The notes: generated by a model from the letters alone, not told the origin. 64,000 nucleotides of DNA from DATAZK01 sp965199805 (GCA_965199805.1 CBDATO010000001.1:124001-188000); one strand, 5' to 3'. Numbered from the stretch's first letter, positions 40,006 through 49,185 are shown. A program made the numbers and translations.

Positions 40006-40923
40006 ATGGGCTCAGGACTGATCATCTCCAAATGGGCGGGCGCGGGCAGCCGCAGCGTCGCCGACGTCATCGCCGCCGTCAGCGCCGCCGCCGACGAGGG
40101 CTTTGCCGGCATCTGGCTCCCGCAGACGTTCAGCGTCGACGCGCTCACCGCGCTCGCGGTCGCCGGTCTCGCGGTGCCGGGGATCCGACTCGGTACGGCC
40201 GTGGTCCCCATCCAGGGCCGCCACCCGATCCCGCTGGCACAGCAGGCGTTGACCACGGCGCAGGCCGTCGGCGCCGAGCGCTTCACCCTCGGCATCGGGG
40301 TGACGCACGCGCTCGTCTCCGAAGGCTTCTACGGCATCCCCTACCGCGGGATCATCGACGTCTGCCGGGAGGAGCTGCAGGCGCTCGCCGGGCTGCTCGG
40401 CCCGGAGCACAAGGCCGACCTCGCGGGTGACCACCTCACTGCCCGGGCCACGCTGACCGCCGATGGGCCCGGTCCGGGCCTCGTCGTCGCAGCGCTCGGC
40501 CCGAGGATGCTCGAGCTGGCGGGCACGTACGCGGACGGCACCGTCACGTGGATGACGGGTCCCCGGCAGCTGCGCGACGCGATCGTGCCGGCCCTCCGGG
40601 CTGCGGCGGAAGCGGCCGGCCGGCCCACGCCGCGCGTGATCGCCGGGCTCCCGGTGTGCGTCACGACCGACGTCACCGCTGCGCGCGAAGCCGTGCGCCC
40701 GCGGATCCAGGGCGCCTCCGCGATGCCGTCCTACCGCCGGGCCCTGGAGGCCGAAGGGCTGGACGACCTGGCCGGACTCGCAATCATCGGCGACGCGGAC
40801 GAGGTCGGCGCCCGACTGGCCGCGCTGCACGGATCCGGGGTCACCGAGCTGCTGGCCGACGTCTTCGGCACCGACGAGGAGCGGAAGACCACGGCGGGCG
40901 TGCTCAACTCCTACACCGGCTGA
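40006..40923 (+). CDS. LLM class F420-dependent oxidoreductase (TIGR03564-like)
   Basis: 305 residues. GLAVPGIRLGTAVVPIQGRHPIPLAQQALTTAQAVGAERFTLGIGVTHALVSEGFYGIPY is the signature of the short F420 group known from mycobacteria; the glycine-rich AALGPRMLELAGTYADGTVTWM is the substrate/cofactor loop. ATG 40006 is chosen because homology begins with GLIISKWAG; the frame extends 36 bp upstream. Ends 3 bp from the convergent Ku gene. Confidence 0.86.
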   Translation: MGSGLIISKWAGAGSRSVADVIAAVSAAADEGFAGIWLPQTFSVDALTALAVAGLAVPGIRLGTAVVPIQGRHPIPLAQQALTTAQAVGAERFTLGIGVTHALVSEGFYGIPYRGIIDVCREELQALAGLLGPEHKADLAGDHLTARATLTADGPGPGLVVAALGPRMLELAGTYADGTVTWMTGPRQLRDAIVPALRAAAEAAGRPTPRVIAGLPVCVTTDVTAAREAVRPRIQGASAMPSYRRALEAEGLDDLAGLAIIGDADEVGARLAALHGSGVTELLADVFGTDEERKTTAGVLNSYTG

Positions 40924-40926
40924 CGG

Positions 40927-41787
40927 CTACGAGGCCTTCTTCCGCTTGGCCGTCGCCTTCTTCGCGGGAGTCGTGGCCTTCTTCGCCGGAACCGCGGCCT
41001 TCTTGCGGCCCTTGGCCGCGTCGACGCTCTGCCGCAGCGCGTCCATGAGGTCCGTGACGTTGGTCGCCTCCGGTGCCTCCTTCGAGGCCCGCACCGGCTT
41101 GTCCTTGCTCTTGGCCTTGATCAGCTTGTTCACGCGGTCGGTGTAGCTGTCGCGGTATCCGGACGGGTCCCACGGCGCGGTCATCGACTCGATGAGCTGC
41201 GTGGCCATCTTCATCTCCGGACCCTTGAAGCTCGGCTTGCCGGGCACGGTCGTGAGCTCCCGCTTCGGGTCGCGGACCTCGTCGGCGAAGAAGAGCGTCG
41301 ACAGCACGAGGACGTCGCCGCTGGCCCGTACCGCCGCCAGGTGCTCCTTGCCGTGCATGACGAACGACCCGACCGCGACCCGCTCGGCCTTCGCCATCGC
41401 GTCGCGCAGCAGCGCATAGGTGCGGGTGGCCGTCTCGTCGCCCGGCGCGAGGAAGTAGGCCTTGTTGAAGTAGATCGGGTCGACCTCCTCGAGCGCCACG
41501 AACCGCTCGACCTCGAGCATCCGCGAGCGCCCGGGCGCGACGGAGGCGAGGTCGTCGTCGGACAGCATCACGTACGAGTCGTCGCCCACTTCCGCGCCCC
41601 GCACGATCTTGTCGAAGCCGATCTCGCGACCGGTGCGCTCGTTGACCCGCTTGTAGCGGATGCGGTCGGTCGAGCCCTCCTGGAACTGGTGAAACGTCGG
41701 CTCGTGCTCCGACGTCGCGGTGTAGAGCCCGACCGGCACACTGACCAGGCCGAAGCTGATGACCCCTGACCAGATCGCTCGTGCCAC
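40927..41787 (-). CDS. ku: Non-homologous end-joining protein Ku
   Basis: 286 residues. The bacterial Ku core begins MARAIWSGVISFGLVSVPVGLY and includes RIRYKRVNERTGREI, YFNKAYFLAPGDETATRTYALLRDAM and VGSFVMHGKEHLAAVR. It binds double-strand DNA ends as a homodimer and recruits LigD. The C-terminus is a Lys/Ala-rich tail of about 40 residues with four KKA units, like extended tails that add DNA binding. No LigD gene is in the window. Start is GTG 41787. Confidence 0.95.
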   Translation of the reverse strand: MARAIWSGVISFGLVSVPVGLYTATSEHEPTFHQFQEGSTDRIRYKRVNERTGREIGFDKIVRGAEVGDDSYVMLSDDDLASVAPGRSRMLEVERFVALEEVDPIYFNKAYFLAPGDETATRTYALLRDAMAKAERVAVGSFVMHGKEHLAAVRASGDVLVLSTLFFADEVRDPKRELTTVPGKPSFKGPEMKMATQLIESMTAPWDPSGYRDSYTDRVNKLIKAKSKDKPVRASKEAPEATNVTDLMDALRQSVDAAKGRKKAAVPAKKATTPAKKATAKRKKAS

Positions 41788-41884
41788 GGCCTCGCTGTAC
41801 CCCGCCCGGAGACGGCTCAGGCCCGGGTCGATCCGAGGATCGGCCCGGGCCCGGCAGCCTGTCGCGCGGAGATGTTGCCGCGGG

Positions 41885-43297
41885 TCAGCCGCCCTGGACG
41901 AACGTCTTGACCGTCTTCACGTTCTCCGGGTCACAGTTGAACGGCTCGCTGCCCGGGGTGGGGTCGGTGACCTTCTCGTCGTACGAGAAGCCGGCGGCCG
42001 TGAGCTTCACCAGCGCGATGCAGGGCGAGGCCTTGTAGTCCTTGATGTCCTGCGGCGGGTAGATGCCACCGGCGGTCCAGTCGGTGTGGTCCTTGGCCTT
42101 CTCGAGCACGCAGTCGACCGTCAGGTTCGACCCGCACGCCTTGGCGGAGGTGGCGAACAGCAGCCACGAGCTCATCGACGACAGCGTGAAGGTGGTGAGC
42201 TTCGGGTTCGAGACGGCGCCCTTGATGATGTCCTCGGTCGTCTGCAGGACCGGGTACTTGTCCTTCAGCTCGAACGGGATCGCCCCGAACTGCACGTAGC
42301 TCGGCGGCAGGCTGCCGAGGGCCTTGGCGCCGTCCTCGGCCTGGGGGCCGTAGAACTGGGTGCTGTAGAGGATCCAGTCCGGGTTGTAGCTGGTGTTCTT
42401 CATCGCCTGGACGATCGGCGTCGGGTCCTGCGCCGAGATCTGGAAGAAGCCCTTGGCGCCGGTGCTCTTCAGCTGCTCGATGTAGGGCCGGTAGTTGTCG
42501 ACCTGGACCGGCTGGTTCTGCACGACGGCGACCTTCACGCCGATCTGCTCGAGGTAGGACTGCGCCTTGAGGCCGGTCGGGATGATGGAGGCCAGCGAGC
42601 TGCTGCCGATGCCGACGCCGCCGGTCTTGGTGTCGGGGTAAGCGGCGGCGAGCAGGCGCATCGCACCGTCGTTGATCTGGGTCGACGGGATCGGCACCGA
42701 CTGCACCTGGAACTTCGCGTCCACGGCCTGCGGCGAGGTGACGTACGCCGGGATCTGGCCGAGCTTGCAGCCCTCACGGATCTTGACGCCGGCGCTGTCG
42801 AACGCGTTGCCGTTGCCGACCGCGAAGAAGTCCTTCTGGCAGGCCTGGGTGAAGACCTGGCCGACGTTGAAGAGCTTGGCGTCGAGCTTGTCGACCACGA
42901 TCTTGCGGCCGAGGATGCCGCCGGCCGCGTTGCACCACTTGCTGAAGCCTTCAGCGGTGTCGAAGAACTCCTGGCCGAGGCCCGGCGCCGCCGCCGAACC
43001 CGGGTCGCTCGTCACGGCGATGTGGATCTCGCTGTCGGTGACGCCGCGGGCGGTGGCGCCCTTCGCGTCGCCGGCGCCGCAGACCGCCTTCAGGGTGCCG
43101 AAGTCACCGGCCGCGCCGGCGCTGGCGGATGCCGAGCCGCTGGTCGCCCCGCTCGACGGCCCCTGGGTCGGCGTGCTGCTGCCGCCGCCGGAGCGGCCAC
43201 AGGCCGAGAGCGTCATGGCGAGCGCGACAGCCACGGACACCGAGGTGGTGGTGACCGCATGGGCACGCCGATTTCGGCGCGCGGCGGGAGAAGGCAT
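41885..43297 (-). CDS. ABC transporter substrate-binding lipoprotein (branched-chain amino acid/Leu-type, family 5)
   Basis: 470 residues. The signal peptide ends in LSAC with Cys33 as the lipidation site, followed by a Gly/Ser/Thr linker. The mature part has the periplasmic-binding type I fold: EIHIAVTSDPGS, EGFSKWCNAAGGILGRKIVVDKLD and GAKGFFQISAQDPTPIVQAMK. No permease or ATPase is beside it, so it is an orphan receptor or works with a distant importer. ATG 43297 has AGGAG 6 nt upstream. Two GTGA-N6-TCAC boxes lie upstream. Ligand unknown. Confidence 0.85.
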   Translation of the reverse strand: MPSPAARRNRRAHAVTTTSVSVAVALAMTLSACGRSGGGSSTPTQGPSSGATSGSASASAGAAGDFGTLKAVCGAGDAKGATARGVTDSEIHIAVTSDPGSAAAPGLGQEFFDTAEGFSKWCNAAGGILGRKIVVDKLDAKLFNVGQVFTQACQKDFFAVGNGNAFDSAGVKIREGCKLGQIPAYVTSPQAVDAKFQVQSVPIPSTQINDGAMRLLAAAYPDTKTGGVGIGSSSLASIIPTGLKAQSYLEQIGVKVAVVQNQPVQVDNYRPYIEQLKSTGAKGFFQISAQDPTPIVQAMKNTSYNPDWILYSTQFYGPQAEDGAKALGSLPPSYVQFGAIPFELKDKYPVLQTTEDIIKGAVSNPKLTTFTLSSMSSWLLFATSAKACGSNLTVDCVLEKAKDHTDWTAGGIYPPQDIKDYKASPCIALVKLTAAGFSYDEKVTDPTPGSEPFNCDPENVKTVKTFVQGG

Positions 43298-43321
43298 CTG
43301 TGCTCCTGGGAAGACTGAAAC

Positions 43322-43335
43322 GTGACAAGCGTCAC
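43322..43335. promoter_or_regulatory. CRP-like site 1 upstream of the binding-protein gene
   Basis: GTGACAAGCGTCAC fits the CRP/GlxR core GTGA-N6-TCAC exactly; with flanking bases the arms CGTGAC/GTCACG are 6 bp. It is 25 nt upstream of ATG 43297 on the coding strand. Confidence 0.5.
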
Positions 43336-43392
43336 GCCGTGTGTGCGGCCTCACGCTAGAGGGTCGCCGACCTCCGCGTCCCGCACTCCATC

Positions 43393-43406
43393 GTGACGTG
43401 CCTCAC
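43393..43406. promoter_or_regulatory. CRP-like site 2 upstream of the binding-protein gene
   Basis: GTGACGTGCCTCAC is a second exact GTGA-N6-TCAC, centred 71 bp from site 1. The 212-bp region 43298-43509 holds no gene. Confidence 0.5.
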
Positions 43407-43509
43407 ACCTGTTACGCCCCAGGCATATTCGCGCAGGTGACAGCGCGCCGACTGCCGGTATGCGGACAGCGCGGCGGTACGACGCGCGTCGGCGTCAGCG
43501 AGCCGGAGC

Positions 43510-44502
43510 TCAGGAGGTGGGCAGCGCCCGGCCCTGCACGGGGCCGACCTCGACGGCGGACAGCACCGGCGGGCTCACCGGGTCGGCGCCGCAGCTGATG
43601 GAACGGGCCGGCATCGCGCCGCTCTCCGCCATCCGCACGGGAACACGCGCGCCGCCACCCACCGCGTCATCGCGGACGACGACGGTGCGCAGGTCGGGGC
43701 CGGTCGACTCGACGGTCAGCGCGTCACCGTCGAGGCCGTGCGGTCCACCGACCCCGGTGTCGGCGAGCAGCCGGCGCGCCTCGAGCTCGGCCAGCTGGCC
43801 CTGGCGGTCCCACGTGGTCCGGCCGCGGCAGCCGAGGGGCGAAGGGGCCGCGGTCGGGGCGGCGTCGATCAGCTCGAGCGCGGTCTGCGAGGTCAGCCGG
43901 GCATAGGCGTAACCACTGGGCAGGACGAGCGCGGTCGGGGCGAAGCGGTGACCGCCGAGGTGGCTGCACTCCCACACCCGGCCCGGGCGGGCTCGGTCCA
44001 GCGTCTCGGCCAGCGCGCGGCCCGCGACGGCGCAGCACACGTCACGCTTGGAGTTCGTGCATACCAGCAGCGTGTTGCCGAGGACGGGATGCGCCCGCAG
44101 CGGCAGGACACCTTCTGCCAGGGCGGCGAGGTCGAGGTCGTCCAGCTCGGACGGATCCGAAAGGTCCATTGCGCCGGCGACGGTGCGCCCGGGCAGCGTG
44201 CAGGCGGCGAGCACGTGCCCGCCGGCCTTCGCCTCGCGGCCGGCCCGCCCGGGCCGGCGGACGGCGATCACGCTCACGCCGTGCGCCTTGGCCCGCGCCT
44301 CGAGCGCGCCCAGCCAGGGCCGTGACGGGTCCTGCAGGACCTTCGCCGACCACGGTCCGGGGATCTCGACGGCCAGCCACGCCGTGGCCACCGGAGCGGT
44401 GCCGGCGACGGGCTCGAGCAGCGACGCCGACATGGCGGCACACGACTCGGGACGCAGCTGCCCGCCCGCGGCGACCGGGCGCTCGTCGGCCTGCACGCTC
44501 AT
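43510..44502 (-). CDS. Sucrase/ferredoxin-like protein (thioredoxin-fold)
   Basis: 330 residues of the sucraseferredoxin-like family (PF06999). The key segment is LLVCTNSKRDVCCAVAGRALAETL, a Cys-x7-Cys-Cys cluster as in 2Fe-2S thioredoxin-like ferredoxins, followed by VWECSHLGGHRFAPTALVLPSGYAYARL. An N-terminal domain of about 130 residues precedes it. Likely a cytoplasmic iron-sulfur electron carrier; the 'sucrase' name is historical. It follows GH15 in the same direction with a 76-bp gap. Confidence 0.82.
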   Translation of the reverse strand: MSVQADERPVAAGGQLRPESCAAMSASLLEPVAGTAPVATAWLAVEIPGPWSAKVLQDPSRPWLGALEARAKAHGVSVIAVRRPGRAGREAKAGGHVLAACTLPGRTVAGAMDLSDPSELDDLDLAALAEGVLPLRAHPVLGNTLLVCTNSKRDVCCAVAGRALAETLDRARPGRVWECSHLGGHRFAPTALVLPSGYAYARLTSQTALELIDAAPTAAPSPLGCRGRTTWDRQGQLAELEARRLLADTGVGGPHGLDGDALTVESTGPDLRTVVVRDDAVGGGARVPVRMAESGAMPARSISCGADPVSPPVLSAVEVGPVQGRALPTS

Positions 44503-44578
44503 CGTGTCCCCCGCCGTCGTCGGCCGGCGGCTGTCAGGTCATGCCGCCGAGCTTGCTGCGCTCCAGCCTAGCCGGGGC

Positions 44579-46432
44579 TCAGATCACGCGGGCCCGGCGC
44601 CGCGTCGTCAGGAAGTGGCGGGCCTGGCGGGCGAGCGGTCCGGCGCGGCCGTAGCGGCGGCGCAGCTGGGCGGTGTCGATGAGCTGCATCGCGCGGGCGG
44701 CCTCGATGTGCGACCAGACGAGGGGCACGTTGCCGAGCCCCGCCCCGGACTCGGGATCCATCTCCTCCGGCAGCAGCGCCGGCAGCGCACGATCCAGCCG
44801 CTCGGCGAGCTCGCGTGCCTCGGCGACCCGGCCGACGGTGGCGAGCGCGGAGATCAGCCACCAGGAGACCGGGACGAACGCGCCCTCGGTGCCGTGGAAG
44901 CCGTCGTCCTCGCCGGGCTCGTAGCGGTACAGGAAGGGTCCGACACCCAGCCGCTCGGTCATGGAGTCGACCAGCCGGCCGGCCCGGGCGTCACGCGCGG
45001 GCACCAGGCCGTAGATGACCGCGAGCAGGGCACTGGCGTCGGCGCGCGGCGGGTCGCCGTCCGGATACGCCTGCGGCAGGAAGCCGTCGTCGTCCATCGC
45101 TCCGAGCACCCGGTCGCGGGTGGCGTCCCGCACCGCGATCCACCGCCGGCGGCGGTGCCACGGCCGGTGCAGCCGGGCGATCCGTACCGCCCGGTCCAGG
45201 GCCAGCCACACGCCGATGTCGGCGGACAGCAGATTGCGGGGTTCGCGCAATTCCCAGATCCCGGACGTCGAGCGCTCGAGGCCGTCGGCGGCGAGCGCGT
45301 CGGCGATGTCGCGCACCAGCTGCCACACCCGCGGACGCAGCGCCGCACCCTGCTGGACGTACACCCACACGGCCTCGAGGAGGAAGCCGAGCGCGTCGTA
45401 CTGGCGCTGGTCGCTCGCCGCGTTGCCGACCCGTACCGGGGTCGAGCCCGCCCACCCGCTGATCCCGGGGGCCTCGCGCTCGGGCGGGACGTCGGCGCCG
45501 CGCAGGTCGGCGACGGGACGGATAGGACCCTGCCGCGCATGCACCGTGTCGGTCACGAAAGCGAGATAGCGCTCGGCCAGATCGGCCCGGCCCAGCTGGG
45601 CGGCGATGGCGACCGCGAGCGATCCGTCACGCAGCCAGCCGTAGCGGTAGTCGAAGTTGCGGTCGTGGCCGGGCGCCTCGGGGAGCGACGTGGTGACAGA
45701 TGCGACGACCGATCCGCTGGCCGTGTACGTGCACTGCCGGAGCACCCGTAGCGCATCACCGCAGCGGCTGCGTCCCACCTCGGGCAGCCGGGCGAGCCGG
45801 ATGAACTCCTCGTCGTCGGCCAGGTTGCCCTCGATCTCCTCGAGCCAGTCGTGCGGCCCGCCGGCCCGGTCCGGATCGAGGCTGAGGCACAGGCCGGCCC
45901 ACGTCGCACGTGGTGCGGTCACGCGGGTCCGCAGCGTCCGCCCGTCCACCACGGCCGACGCGCCGAAGACGCGTAACTGCGCAGCCCCGGCAAGCGTGAC
46001 GAGGCCGGTGGCGGTCTCGCGCCAGGCGCCGGCCGGCTCGCCGAACCCGCCGGCGGTCAGCTCGTGCGTGGCGTCGAGGTCGGCGTCGAGCCCGCGTACC
46101 AGCCGGGCCAGCGCCGGGGGGCCGGAGCCCTGCCGCAGCAGCCCGTCCAGGCACTCGATCCGTCCCCGCGGCCCCTGCAGCACGGTGCGGGTGCCGGACC
46201 CCGCCGGGATGGCGGCGGCGCGATGCTGACGGACGTCCAGCCACCGGGCAGCGGCACCGGCTGGGTCGAGCAGCGACCAGAGCAGCGGCGGCGAGTCGAG
46301 GTCGGGGGCGCACCACCAGTCGATCTCGCCGCCCGGGCGCACCAAGGCGGCTGAGCGGCCGTCGCCGATCAGCCGGTGGGCACCGATCGGGGGTGGCCCG
46401 TCGCTCCGGGCCGAGTCGTTCAGTCCTGGCAC
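44579..46432 (-). CDS. Glycoside hydrolase family 15 protein (glucoamylase/trehalase-like)
   Basis: 617 residues. N-terminal super-beta-sandwich (IGAHRLIGDGRSAALVRPGGEIDWWCAPDLDSPPLLWSLLDP) and C-terminal (alpha/alpha)6 barrel with NFDYRYGWLRDGSLAVAIAAQLG and a conserved Glu in FHGTEGAFVPVSWWLISAL. In actinobacteria this family includes trehalases and glucan hydrolases; no signal peptide, so cytoplasmic. The start overlaps the stop of the flavin reductase gene by 13 bp, indicating one operon. Confidence 0.88.
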   Translation of the reverse strand: MPGLNDSARSDGPPPIGAHRLIGDGRSAALVRPGGEIDWWCAPDLDSPPLLWSLLDPAGAAARWLDVRQHRAAAIPAGSGTRTVLQGPRGRIECLDGLLRQGSGPPALARLVRGLDADLDATHELTAGGFGEPAGAWRETATGLVTLAGAAQLRVFGASAVVDGRTLRTRVTAPRATWAGLCLSLDPDRAGGPHDWLEEIEGNLADDEEFIRLARLPEVGRSRCGDALRVLRQCTYTASGSVVASVTTSLPEAPGHDRNFDYRYGWLRDGSLAVAIAAQLGRADLAERYLAFVTDTVHARQGPIRPVADLRGADVPPEREAPGISGWAGSTPVRVGNAASDQRQYDALGFLLEAVWVYVQQGAALRPRVWQLVRDIADALAADGLERSTSGIWELREPRNLLSADIGVWLALDRAVRIARLHRPWHRRRRWIAVRDATRDRVLGAMDDDGFLPQAYPDGDPPRADASALLAVIYGLVPARDARAGRLVDSMTERLGVGPFLYRYEPGEDDGFHGTEGAFVPVSWWLISALATVGRVAEARELAERLDRALPALLPEEMDPESGAGLGNVPLVWSHIEAARAMQLIDTAQLRRRYGRAGPLARQARHFLTTRRRARVI

Positions 46433-47844
46433 GCCGCGACCAGCTCCTGCAGGCCGATCTCGTACGCGGCCGCGTACGTCGGGAAGGCGTGCACGACGTC
46501 GGCGAGCACCGCCAGCGGCACCTCGGCGCGCACCGCCAGCACGGCCTCGGCGATGAGGGCGTCCGCCGTCGGGCCGATCGCCGCCGCGCCGATCAGCACC
46601 TTCCGGGCGCGGTCGACGGTGAGCACGAGCAGGCCGCCGAGGTCGCCGTCGGTATGGGCGCGCGGGAGCTCGGAGAGGTCGACGCAGGCGACGGCCGGGT
46701 CGAGGCTGGCGTCGCGGGCGTGCTGCTCGTCGAGGCCGACGCTGGCGACCGGCGGGTCGGTGTAGACGACGCGCGGGATGGCGCGCAGGTCGGCGGTCAC
46801 GTCGCGGCCGAGCAGGTTCGCCGCCACGACGCGGGCCCGGTAGCTGGCGGTGTGCGTGTACGTCTGCTCACCGGTGACGTCACCGACCGCCCACACGTGA
46901 CCCGACGAGGCGCCCGACAGGCCGGTCACCCGGCAGTGCTCGTCGACGTCAACCGGCTTGCCCGGGGTCAGTCCCAGGTGCTCGAGCCCCGCGTCGGCCG
47001 TACGGGGATCGCGTCCGGTGGCGAGCAGGATGCGCTCGGCGACGAAGGCGGACCCGTCCTCGAGCACCAGCCGCGCGCCGGCGTCGACCTGCTCCACGCG
47101 CTCGGGGGCGACCCCGAGCCGCACCTCGACCCCGTCGGCGCGCAGGGCGTCGGCGAGCCGCGCGGCCACCTCGGGGTGCTCGGCCCCGAGCAGCTGGTCG
47201 GCCGGCTCCACGAGCACCACGTGCGTGCCGAAGCGGACGAAGCTCTGGGCCAGCTCGCTGCCGACCGCTCCCCCACCGAGGACCACGAGAGTCGCCGGGC
47301 GCCGGGGCGTGGAGAGCGCCTCGTCACTGGTCCAGGTGGGCACGTCGGCGAGCCCCGGGATGTCGGGCCGGCTCGGGACGGAGCCGGTGGCGATCACCAG
47401 GTCGGTGTACGCGAGCTCCCGGTCGCCGACGCGCACCATTCCCTCGCGGGTGACGCGGCCGTGTCCGCGGACCAGGGTGATGCCGGCGCGTCGCACGGCC
47501 GCCGCCGACTCCGTGTCGTCGCGGTGCTGGGAGACCTCGTCGCGTCGGGCCGCCGCGGCGGTGAAGGCGTCGGCAGCCGGCTCGAGCTCCGGGTCGGAAT
47601 GCGCACCACCCACCGAGGTCAGCCGCTCGGCCTCGTACCGGGCCTGCCCCGCCCGCAGCATCGCCTTGCTCGGCACGCACGCGACGTACGCGCACTCACC
47701 GCCGACCCGTCCGTCCTCGACGAGCGCGACGGTGCGGCCCGCCTCGGCCAGCAGGGTCGCGACATTTTCCCCACCCGAGCCACTGCCGAGGATCACGACG
47801 TCGAACGGCTCCCCCTGTGCGTCGTTCTCAACCGTCTGCGCCAT
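46420..47844 (-). CDS. FAD-dependent pyridine nucleotide-disulfide oxidoreductase
   Basis: 474 residues. FAD site FDVVILGSGSGGENVATLLAEAG, redox pair in GGECAYVACVPSKAML (Cys-x4-Cys), NAD(P) site VVLGGGAVGSELAQSFVRFG, second FAD motif GHVWAVGDVTG. In lipoamide or mercuric reductases the C-terminus has HxxPTxxE; here it reads HAFPTYAAAYE, His kept but the partner Glu replaced by Ala, so the disulfide substrate may differ. ATG 47844 chosen; frame is open to 47907. Confidence 0.86.
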   Translation of the reverse strand: MAQTVENDAQGEPFDVVILGSGSGGENVATLLAEAGRTVALVEDGRVGGECAYVACVPSKAMLRAGQARYEAERLTSVGGAHSDPELEPAADAFTAAAARRDEVSQHRDDTESAAAVRRAGITLVRGHGRVTREGMVRVGDRELAYTDLVIATGSVPSRPDIPGLADVPTWTSDEALSTPRRPATLVVLGGGAVGSELAQSFVRFGTHVVLVEPADQLLGAEHPEVAARLADALRADGVEVRLGVAPERVEQVDAGARLVLEDGSAFVAERILLATGRDPRTADAGLEHLGLTPGKPVDVDEHCRVTGLSGASSGHVWAVGDVTGEQTYTHTASYRARVVAANLLGRDVTADLRAIPRVVYTDPPVASVGLDEQHARDASLDPAVACVDLSELPRAHTDGDLGGLLVLTVDRARKVLIGAAAIGPTADALIAEAVLAVRAEVPLAVLADVVHAFPTYAAAYEIGLQELVAACQD

Positions 47845-47884
47845 GACGATCGTCGTGCCCGGTCCAGGCGAGTCCGAAGCCGGC

Positions 47885-49102
47885 TCAACCGGTGGGCAAC
47901 CCCTCACCGGCGAGGGGGTTGGCCGCGGCGGCCCGTCTCAACCGGCGCAGCACCAACGCCGGAAAGGTCAGCACCGTCAGCATGCCGGCGGTCACGAGGG
48001 CGGCCGCGTTCGCGCTGGAGATGTAGCCGTCGGCCTGCCCGATGGTCGTGATCACCACCATCAGCGGCAACCCGGTGGACGCCAGCAGGGCGAGTGATCG
48101 CCGGTCAGGGGCGGGCATGTCGTCGCGGTAGACCCACAGCACCGGCAGCCCGCGGAGCAGGAAAAGCAGGACGACGTAAAGCGGGATGAGGGCGATGTCG
48201 CCCGGGGAATGCAGGACCGTGGCCAGGTCGAGGTTCATCCCGCTGACCACGAAGAAGATCGGGATGAGGAAGCCGAAGCCGATCGCCTCGATCTTGCCGC
48301 GGAAGAGGGCGATCCGCTCCTGGTCGTCCCGGTCGGCGACGGCCACCTGGACGATGATGCCGGCGGCGAACGACCCGAGCAGCACGTCGAGTCCGAGGTG
48401 GCCGGCCAGGAAGACCAGGGCGACGGTGAGCGCGAGCGAAAGCCGTACCGGCAGCTGCGAGCTCGAGTGCAGGCCCCGCCGGATCACGGCGGTGACCCGG
48501 AGGCCGACCGGTCGCCGCGCGGCGAGCGCCGAGGCGACCGCGAGCCCGGCGAAAGCGACGAGCAGCACGGTGGTGATGCCCGGGTTCTGGCTGCTGAGCA
48601 GCAGCGCGACCAGCACGATCGGGCCGAGCTCCCCGACAGCCCCGACCGCGAGCAGGTGGTGGCCGAGCGGGGTGCGCAGCACGCCGGCGTCCCGCAGGAT
48701 CGGCAGCAGCGTGGTGAGGGCGGTGGTGCTGAGCGCCAGGCCGATGACGATCGAGCCGCGGCCATGCCCGGTCGCGGCCACCACCCCGCCGACTGCCGCG
48801 GCGCCGATCAGGGTGCCCAGCCAGCTCGTCCCCGCCAGGCGCAGCGGCCGGCCGCGCAGGAGCGGCAGCTCCAGCTCGGCTCCCGCGAGGAACATCAGCA
48901 TCGCGAGGCCCATGGTCGAGAAGTCCAGGACGACGCCGGACGGGTTCACCCAGTCCAGCACGTGCGGGCCGATCAGCAGCCCGAGCACGATCTCGATCAC
49001 GACGCCGGGGACGGCCAGCGATCCGGACAGCTCGGCGAGCACCGGCGCGGCCACGGCGATCAACGCGATGAGCGCCAGTTGAGCGGTCAGCGAGGTGGCC
49101 AC
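47885..49102 (-). CDS. Cation:proton antiporter, CPA2 (KefB/NapA-like)
   Basis: 405 residues with 12-13 membrane helices. Family marks: SLAVPGVVIEIVLGLLIGPHVL in the first helices, MFLAGAELELPLLRG after helix 3, GSIVIGLALSTTALTTLLPILRD, and LLGSFAAGIIV with FLIPIFFVVSGMNLDL. No TrkA-N domain is fused. Exchanges K+ or Na+ for H+. GTG 49102 is preceded by a TAGCGT -10-like box and no ribosome site, suggesting a leaderless first gene of the operon running to GH15. Confidence 0.88.
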   Translation of the reverse strand: MATSLTAQLALIALIAVAAPVLAELSGSLAVPGVVIEIVLGLLIGPHVLDWVNPSGVVLDFSTMGLAMLMFLAGAELELPLLRGRPLRLAGTSWLGTLIGAAAVGGVVAATGHGRGSIVIGLALSTTALTTLLPILRDAGVLRTPLGHHLLAVGAVGELGPIVLVALLLSSQNPGITTVLLVAFAGLAVASALAARRPVGLRVTAVIRRGLHSSSQLPVRLSLALTVALVFLAGHLGLDVLLGSFAAGIIVQVAVADRDDQERIALFRGKIEAIGFGFLIPIFFVVSGMNLDLATVLHSPGDIALIPLYVVLLFLLRGLPVLWVYRDDMPAPDRRSLALLASTGLPLMVVITTIGQADGYISSANAAALVTAGMLTVLTFPALVLRRLRRAAAANPLAGEGLPTG

Positions 49103-49108
49103 GCGAGG

Positions 49109-49114
49109 ACGCTA
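49109..49114 (-). promoter_or_regulatory. Candidate -10 box of the antiporter operon
   Basis: TAGCGT (coding strand) fits TANNNT and ends 6 nt before GTG 49102, as for leaderless messages. Confidence 0.35.
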
Positions 49115-49185
49115 GCGCCGTAGACAATCAATCCCCGGCAGGCGGCGCCCGGCAGCCGCGGCGACGGTCAGGGTCGTTCCGGCCG

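Noticed and set aside
44579..46432. GH15 gene as a secreted glucoamylase
   Set aside because: No signal peptide, starts directly with the family's N-terminal strand, and overlaps an upstream cytoplasmic enzyme gene.
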